DNA of 64,000 nt from Trichinella spiralis (Eukaryota > Nematoda > Enoplea > Trichinellida > Trichinellidae): assembly GCA_000181795.3 (NCBI GenBank), contig CM012954.1, forward strand, positions 6,091,470-6,155,469, read 5' to 3'. Within the stretch, counting starts at the first letter, position 1. Every line of letters starts with the position of its first letter. Below are positions 59,000-64,000 of this stretch, piece by piece. The notes beneath the pieces were generated by a model, which saw only the letters and a list, made by a program, of their open reading frames with translations, was not told where the DNA came from and did no database searches. The position numbers and the translations under genes are program-made.

Positions 59000-61900
59000 A
59001 TGACCGGAACAGTGGACAGTCAGTCAACTGAATCTGAAGTGGAAGATTCGGCCGAAGAACCGAGATTCAAGTACAAGCGTTTGTTGAATGATTTGGTCGA
59101 ATTGTTCAAAGCCGACGCGGCTAGCTGCATCGCCGTGCACGAACGTTACATCGTTCTCGGTACCCAGTGGGGTAAAATTGTCGTACTCGACCACGACGGC
59201 AACATCATCGCCGACAAATGTTTTGCCGCGCATTCGGTGGCTGTCAATCAGATCAGCATCGATCGTACCGGTGAGCATTTGGCAAGCTGTTCCAACGACG
59301 GCAAAGCTGTCATTTATGGACTTTTCTCGCAAGAACAAAGCCGTTGTGTAGCACTGGACCGGCCGGTACGTTCCATAGCAATAGATCCGAATTTTGCCCG
59401 CACCGGTTCCGGCCAACAGTTCGTCACCGGCGACAGGGTTCTAATTTTGCACGAGCGTTCAATATTTGCTCGTAACAAGCAGCAACTGCTCTTCGTTGGC
59501 AAAGAACGCGACGGATATATACACCGCATCTCATGGCAAGGTATGCAACTTGTTCTTATGGCGTTTTTTTTCCTTTTTTTCTCCGTTTCTCTGACACTTC
59601 TACCGTTACGTTATTTCATCATTTCCATTACAGAATGAAATATTTCTGTTTCACATTTATAATTTTTCATTATTAACCACCACCACCACCAATAGACGAT
59701 CGATCAGTAATAATTTTATTTACATATCTAATGAGAATTTGAAAAAAAATTTATCCAAAAAATAAATCCCACTCCTTAAACTTTGCTTTTACATGCTCAT
59801 TTTATCAATAAATTATCGTATGGCAGTTCTTTGAAGAGTACTGTACATGAATTGACGATCAAGTTTAATTGTTTATTGGTATGAAAATTTTGTTGATTTC
59901 TTTTTTTTTCTTTTCAAATCAAAATTTATCATTATCTATTACGTGTTGTTTGATGTGTAGTTTTGGAGGCTGGCTGCATGTTGGTTGAAATTATTTTTCA
60001 TTTGTCAATTGGATTGCTGTATCGTTGATGTTGTTCATTGCAGATTCGATGATTGCGTTTGCAAATGAAACTGGTGTTTTGGTTTTTGATAATCGTGCTA
60101 AAGTTCTGATCACTCAAGTACTTCGTCGTCACGAATTAACTTGGCGCTGCGAACTTCTTCCTGCTCACATTCAATGGTTCGACAGCAGCAGTTTCATGAT
60201 CGCTTGGGCGAATACGTTGACCATTTGTGCAATTCGTGACAGCAGCGTTGTTTCGAGCGAATTTCCCAACAAGCTAGTCGAAGTACGCTTCATGTGGGAA
60301 TTTCCGGATCATTTTATTTCCGGTGTTTCATATACCCCATGTTTGTTGCCACATTCTCAGGTAAACAATCACACAACAATCTTCCAATTAGTGTGTAGGG
60401 AAGCAGATTTTCTTTTTCTTTCTCTTTTTTTAATTTTTTTGGTTTTCTTCTCCACTACTTCAGTCCAGGACTGGAATGCGTGGTAATGTGAAATTTTTAC
60501 CGAGATGGCAAGAATTGATTCTTTTCACTTTATCGATGGCGAATTCGTCGAATCCCATGAATTTCGGCGATTGTGAACTGTTCCAAAGGGCAGCTGAATT
60601 GGAACTGGAACGACCGCAGTATCCACGAGTGGTTCTAGTTGAAACGGTGAATTTTCAAGAATTTTCCGTTTTTTCGGAAGATATTATCGAAATGAAAGAT
60701 TCGGAAATGCTTTCTTGTCATCAGTATCACTTTAGCGGTTTGCCCGGTGATCAGCTTTACTATTTGCTCGGTACGAAAGATTTGATTCAGGTTAGCCTTT
60801 TGGCGTGTGTCTTGTTTTCAGTTGTTGAAATTTATATCATTTTTAACTGTTATACTTTGTCGATGAACAGATGCGGCGGTTCAGTGAAGATGATCACGTT
60901 GGTTGGCTTTTGAACAAAGGTCGGTTCCGCAAAGCGCTCGACTATGCAAAAGAGCACGAGACGAAGTTGACCAAATATTCTTCACTGCTGGTTGGCCGGC
61001 AGTATTTGGAACATCTCTTGATCAAAGGTCGTTTCGAAAATGCGGCTCAAATTTGTATTACAGTATGCGGCCGGCGGAAAGATCTTTGGGAATATTACGT
61101 CACGAGGTGATTTTTCAAATCATCGTCGATTTAATAAGTGATAAATAATTTGCATAGTAATAGATTCGAGCAGGTGAATCAGTTGTCATATTTGATTGGT
61201 GTTTTGCCAACGCACGATCCCCAACTAGAACCGGAATGTTATCAGAGTGTGCTGTTGGAATTGCTTGGCAAAGATGCGTCATTGTTTCGGGTATTAATAA
61301 ATAATAATAATAATGTTCGCTGATTGATGTTCAATTTCACTTTGCATGTGGACAATTTTTTTAGCGAACTATTATCGCCTGGCCTGCTGAAATTTACCGA
61401 GTATCCGCAATGATCAACGAGACCGTGCGGCAGTTGCAAAAGAGCAAAGAATCACCGGCCGATTTGTTATCAGCACTGGCTTGTTTGTACACGCACGAAA
61501 AGCGCTATGAACAAGCTTTGGCGATCTATTTGAAATTGAACGATAAAAATGTATTCGCTCTGATAGAAAGAGCCAAATTGTTTCCTCTGGTAAGTTCATA
61601 ATTTGGTGAGTCTTTTTTTTATTCTGTTATTCTCAATTTAGGTAAAGGACAGGATTCATCAGCTTATTGCAGTGGATCCAGATCTGGCGATTCGTTTATT
61701 GTTGGAAAATGAAGACAGCCTATCGCCGAGTACTGTAATGAAGCAGTTGATCCGCTTGCCGAAATTGCAGTTGGCCTATTTGGAACGGCTGTTTGCCAGA
61801 GGGGAAGGGGAGCAACAGTTCGCCGATACAGCCGTGCTGCTTTATGCGGAGCACAATCGATCTCGACTGTTGGGCTTTTTGCAAGACTGCGAACATTATA

Positions 61901-62508
61901 CGCTGGACAAAGCGTTGGAAGCGTGCAAGCAGAGGCAGTACGTTGCCGAGACGGTGTTCTTGTTGGCGAAAAGTGGCAATCACCAGGAGGCGCTTCGTTC
62001 GATTATTGCCGATTTGGGCGATATTGGACGTGCGATTGAATTTTGCGTTGAACACGATGATGCGGACCTTTGGCGGGCGTTGGTCGACCACAGCGTCTGC
62101 AACGATTCATTTCTGCTGACGCTGATGCGACGTATTGGTGTTTACGTTGATCCGAGGCTGGTGATCGAGCGGATACCGGCGAATCGACAAGTCCAAGGCT
62201 TTCGTGATGCACTGGCAGTTCTGATGCGGGATTACAGTATACATTTGGAATTGATGGACAATTCGAAACGTGTTCAAGAACGCGACTGTTACCGACGACT
62301 GACGGATCTGATTGGTCGAAACCGACGCTCGACCCGTCTCCAAGAACGAGACCAGTGTTCCATTTGTTCCACGCAGATGGTTTGCTTTGGTCGATCTCCT
62401 GAACACGGCGGATCCGAGTTGATCGTTTTCCACTGTCACCATGCATTCCACTTGAAATGTCTGCGTGACGACAGTCGAACATGTCCAACATGCTACAAAA
62501 ATGCTTAG
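59000..62508 (+). CDS. VPS41: VPS41, HOPS tethering complex subunit
   Basis: VPS41 is part of the HOPS complex that tethers late endosomes and autophagosomes to lysosomes. Seven exons: 59000-59540, 60044-60360, 60464-60790, 60871-61106, 61158-61290, 61365-61589, 61642-62508, giving 881 residues against about 854 in human. The N-terminal half is a WD40-type beta-propeller (repeats such as YIVLGTQWGKIVVLDHDGNI and HLASCSNDGKAVIYG). A conserved block with ELTWRCELLPAHIQWFDSS follows, then alpha-helical clathrin-heavy-chain repeats (GWLLNKGRFRKALDYAKEH, LYTHEKRYEQALAIYLKL, LLFVLAK-type helices). A C-terminal RING-H2 finger (about residues 835-880) has CSIC, FHCHHAFHLKC and CPTC. An in-frame GTG precedes the ATG at 59000. 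A GTAAGT just after the stop at 62530 suggests a spliced 3' untranslated region. Confidence 0.96.
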
Positions 62509-63866
62509 CATTTGTCGTACAGAAATGGGTAAGTAACGTTTTCTCTAATTTGTTCCATTAAAATTCTTCTGAATTTATCCACTTTTTTTGGTTTTTTTAT
62601 GTTTATTGTAGGAGAGTTTTTTGAGTGAAAAATTCGTTGCCGTTTCAAATTCTACTTTGTTTGTTCTACCGTCGATGACGATTGCTTGAGTAAATTTTTC
62701 TTTTTTTTTTCCAACTGATAAGCTTCTTTTATGTACTTTTATTAACTTTCAAATGAAATATGACTTTTTCTTATTTGTTTTTTTAGTTGTCCAATTTTTG
62801 GGACAACTATCCGATCAGTCAGCGGAGGGATGTTGTTGTTGTTTTCTATTCTACCTTCCTTTAGTCAGTTTATTATGATGTGACTTCTTTTTGCTAGTAT
62901 GGTCTGCTCACGTACAATTGGTCCTGATTTGCATACGATCGACGTACAATTTAATTTTGCATATAATGAATTTAATGAATGAATAGTGTGAAAAGTAGTT
63001 GTTCAAATTTTTGAAAAACCATCATAGCAATGGAAAACTGTTCAGTTGATCATCATTTAATTAATTCACTTTGTCAGTAAGTAGTACTTTTTTCTATAAA
63101 AACTGTCGTCCACTGGTTGGTTTATTAGTCACTTGCGATGCTGTTATTTATTATCCGTGCTTTTTCCATTGCACAAGTTTAACGTAACGACGAAGATTGT
63201 TTCCTTGACATTCAAGCACGCTGTGCAGCACTTTTTGCATTATTGTTTTTGTTGAAATTATTTTTCAAACTTTGATTCCTATTCACCGTTGGACACCATG
63301 TTTCTTCAAATGGCTTAATTTGTTTCTTTCTTATTTTTAACACTTTCGTTTAGTTCTGTTGACAATTTGAACAACTGCATTGCATACTTGGTTAATTATT
63401 TTCGTTCAGTTGAAAATTTTATCCAGACTAATCAGTCAGATTTTTTTCTAAGAGATTTTTGTGCTAGTTTACAGTTTTATCACTGATTATTGTTTAACGG
63501 TAGCATGTAAAGAAAAGGAAACTTTCAAATTTGCATCATTTATATAGTATCTTTGAAATCTAGCATAACGACAAACGGATGAACTACATTGACCATGGGG
63601 AAGTTTTTTCAATTAGCCTTCCGTTGATCTGGAATTTCCGTAGTCGCTAACAGATTTACACGTGAAAATCATTTCAGAAATACCGTATACTTTTTGATTG
63701 TTAACACCATCTATAAAAAAAATGGTTTGGCACTCGACGTAAATATTTTTTTCTCATTAGAGAACATTAGACGGAAAATTTATTTTCACACAACTATTGA
63801 TTAAATAATTCTACTGATTTACAGTCACCAGCAGTTTACCACTGTACACAAGAAGATAAAAATGCA
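62509..63866. other. Intergenic between VPS41 and FIS1
   Basis: About 1.36 kb of T-rich then AT-rich sequence with no gene. A GTAAGT at 62530 and an acceptor near 62611 could be a 3' untranslated intron of VPS41. Confidence 0.5.
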
Positions 63867-63967
63867 TTAGGAACGACGTAATTTCGAATGAATTGCTATA
63901 CCAGCAAGCAAAGCGACGCCCCCAACCATCGCAGCCGAAGCCAACAACATTCCACCAAGAAGCCCAT
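63867..63967 (-). CDS. FIS1: FIS1, last exon (gene continues beyond the window)
   Basis: A partial gene. One terminal exon starts after a TATTTAG acceptor and encodes 33 residues ending in a stop. The peptide has GLLGGMLLASAAMVGG followed by VALLAGIAIHSKLRRS. This matches the C-terminal tail anchor of mitochondrial fission 1 protein: Gly/Ala-rich helix, then a short basic end, preceded by an Asp-Gly junction if the upstream exon ends in G. FIS1 sits in the outer mitochondrial and peroxisomal membranes and recruits fission factors. The TPR-like N-terminal part must lie past base 64000. The call rests on a short hydrophobic segment, so other tail-anchored proteins are possible. Confidence 0.6.
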
Positions 63968-64000
63968 CTAAATATGAATAATTTGAATTTAAACGTACCA

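Noticed and set aside
61720..62511. Several long antisense frames under VPS41
   Set aside because: The plus-strand VPS41 exon has strong family motifs and a RING finger. The antisense frames are shadows favoured by its higher GC content.
1..64000. CRISPR array, bacterial operon, rRNA or tRNA genes
   Set aside because: No regularly spaced repeats, bacterial gene layout, rRNA blocks or recognisable tRNA cloverleaf were seen. The window is clearly eukaryotic. A tRNA scan was not possible, so a missed tRNA cannot be excluded.

Overview
This is an intron-rich, AT-rich animal genomic window and it reads as nematode. Introns are mostly 45-100 bases and end in a T-rich tract plus CAG. A small secreted protein belongs to the nematode-specific transthyretin-like family, and the rest are conserved animal genes. 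An MLH3 gene, missing from Caenorhabditis elegans, and an expanded set of secreted trypsin-fold proteins would suit a clade I (Trichinella/Trichuris-like) nematode. That placement is inference.

Layout. Bases 1-7191 hold no gene I can support. The stretch 7192-17804 (minus) carries PIKfyve, a small membrane protein and MLH3. Two intronless multi-pass membrane protein genes follow (18316-21077, minus), then a transthyretin-like gene (22368-22820, plus) and ATG3 (23070-24759, minus). On the plus strand come eIF2B epsilon, a protein tyrosine phosphatase, a RAP-domain protein and RABL6 (25905-36384), facing AMPK beta on the minus strand (36556-37378). Then, again plus, come a cytochrome P450, a C2H2 zinc-finger gene cut into micro-exons, heparan sulfate 2-O-sulfotransferase and DPM2 (38537-47751). 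The stretch 48341-57756 (minus) is a five-gene tandem array of trypsin-fold proteins. VPS41 (59000-62508, plus) and the last exon of FIS1 (63867-63967, minus) close the window.

For every multi-exon gene I placed splice junctions by hand. In each complete gene the exon lengths sum to a whole number of codons and the junctions keep family motifs in frame. These are still predictions without transcript evidence.

The standout is the trypsin-fold array. All five members have lost the catalytic His and Ser and the usual activation site but keep the catalytic Asp, the signal peptide, the core cysteines and an identical intron-phase pattern. They look like a maintained family of secreted pseudoproteases. 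Second is MLH3: its nuclease motif is intact, but the ATPase Glu and lid motif are gone. Several genes concern membrane traffic and autophagy (PIKfyve, VPS41, ATG3) or ER glycosylation (DPM2, with HS2ST in the Golgi), but they are not organised as a pathway cluster.
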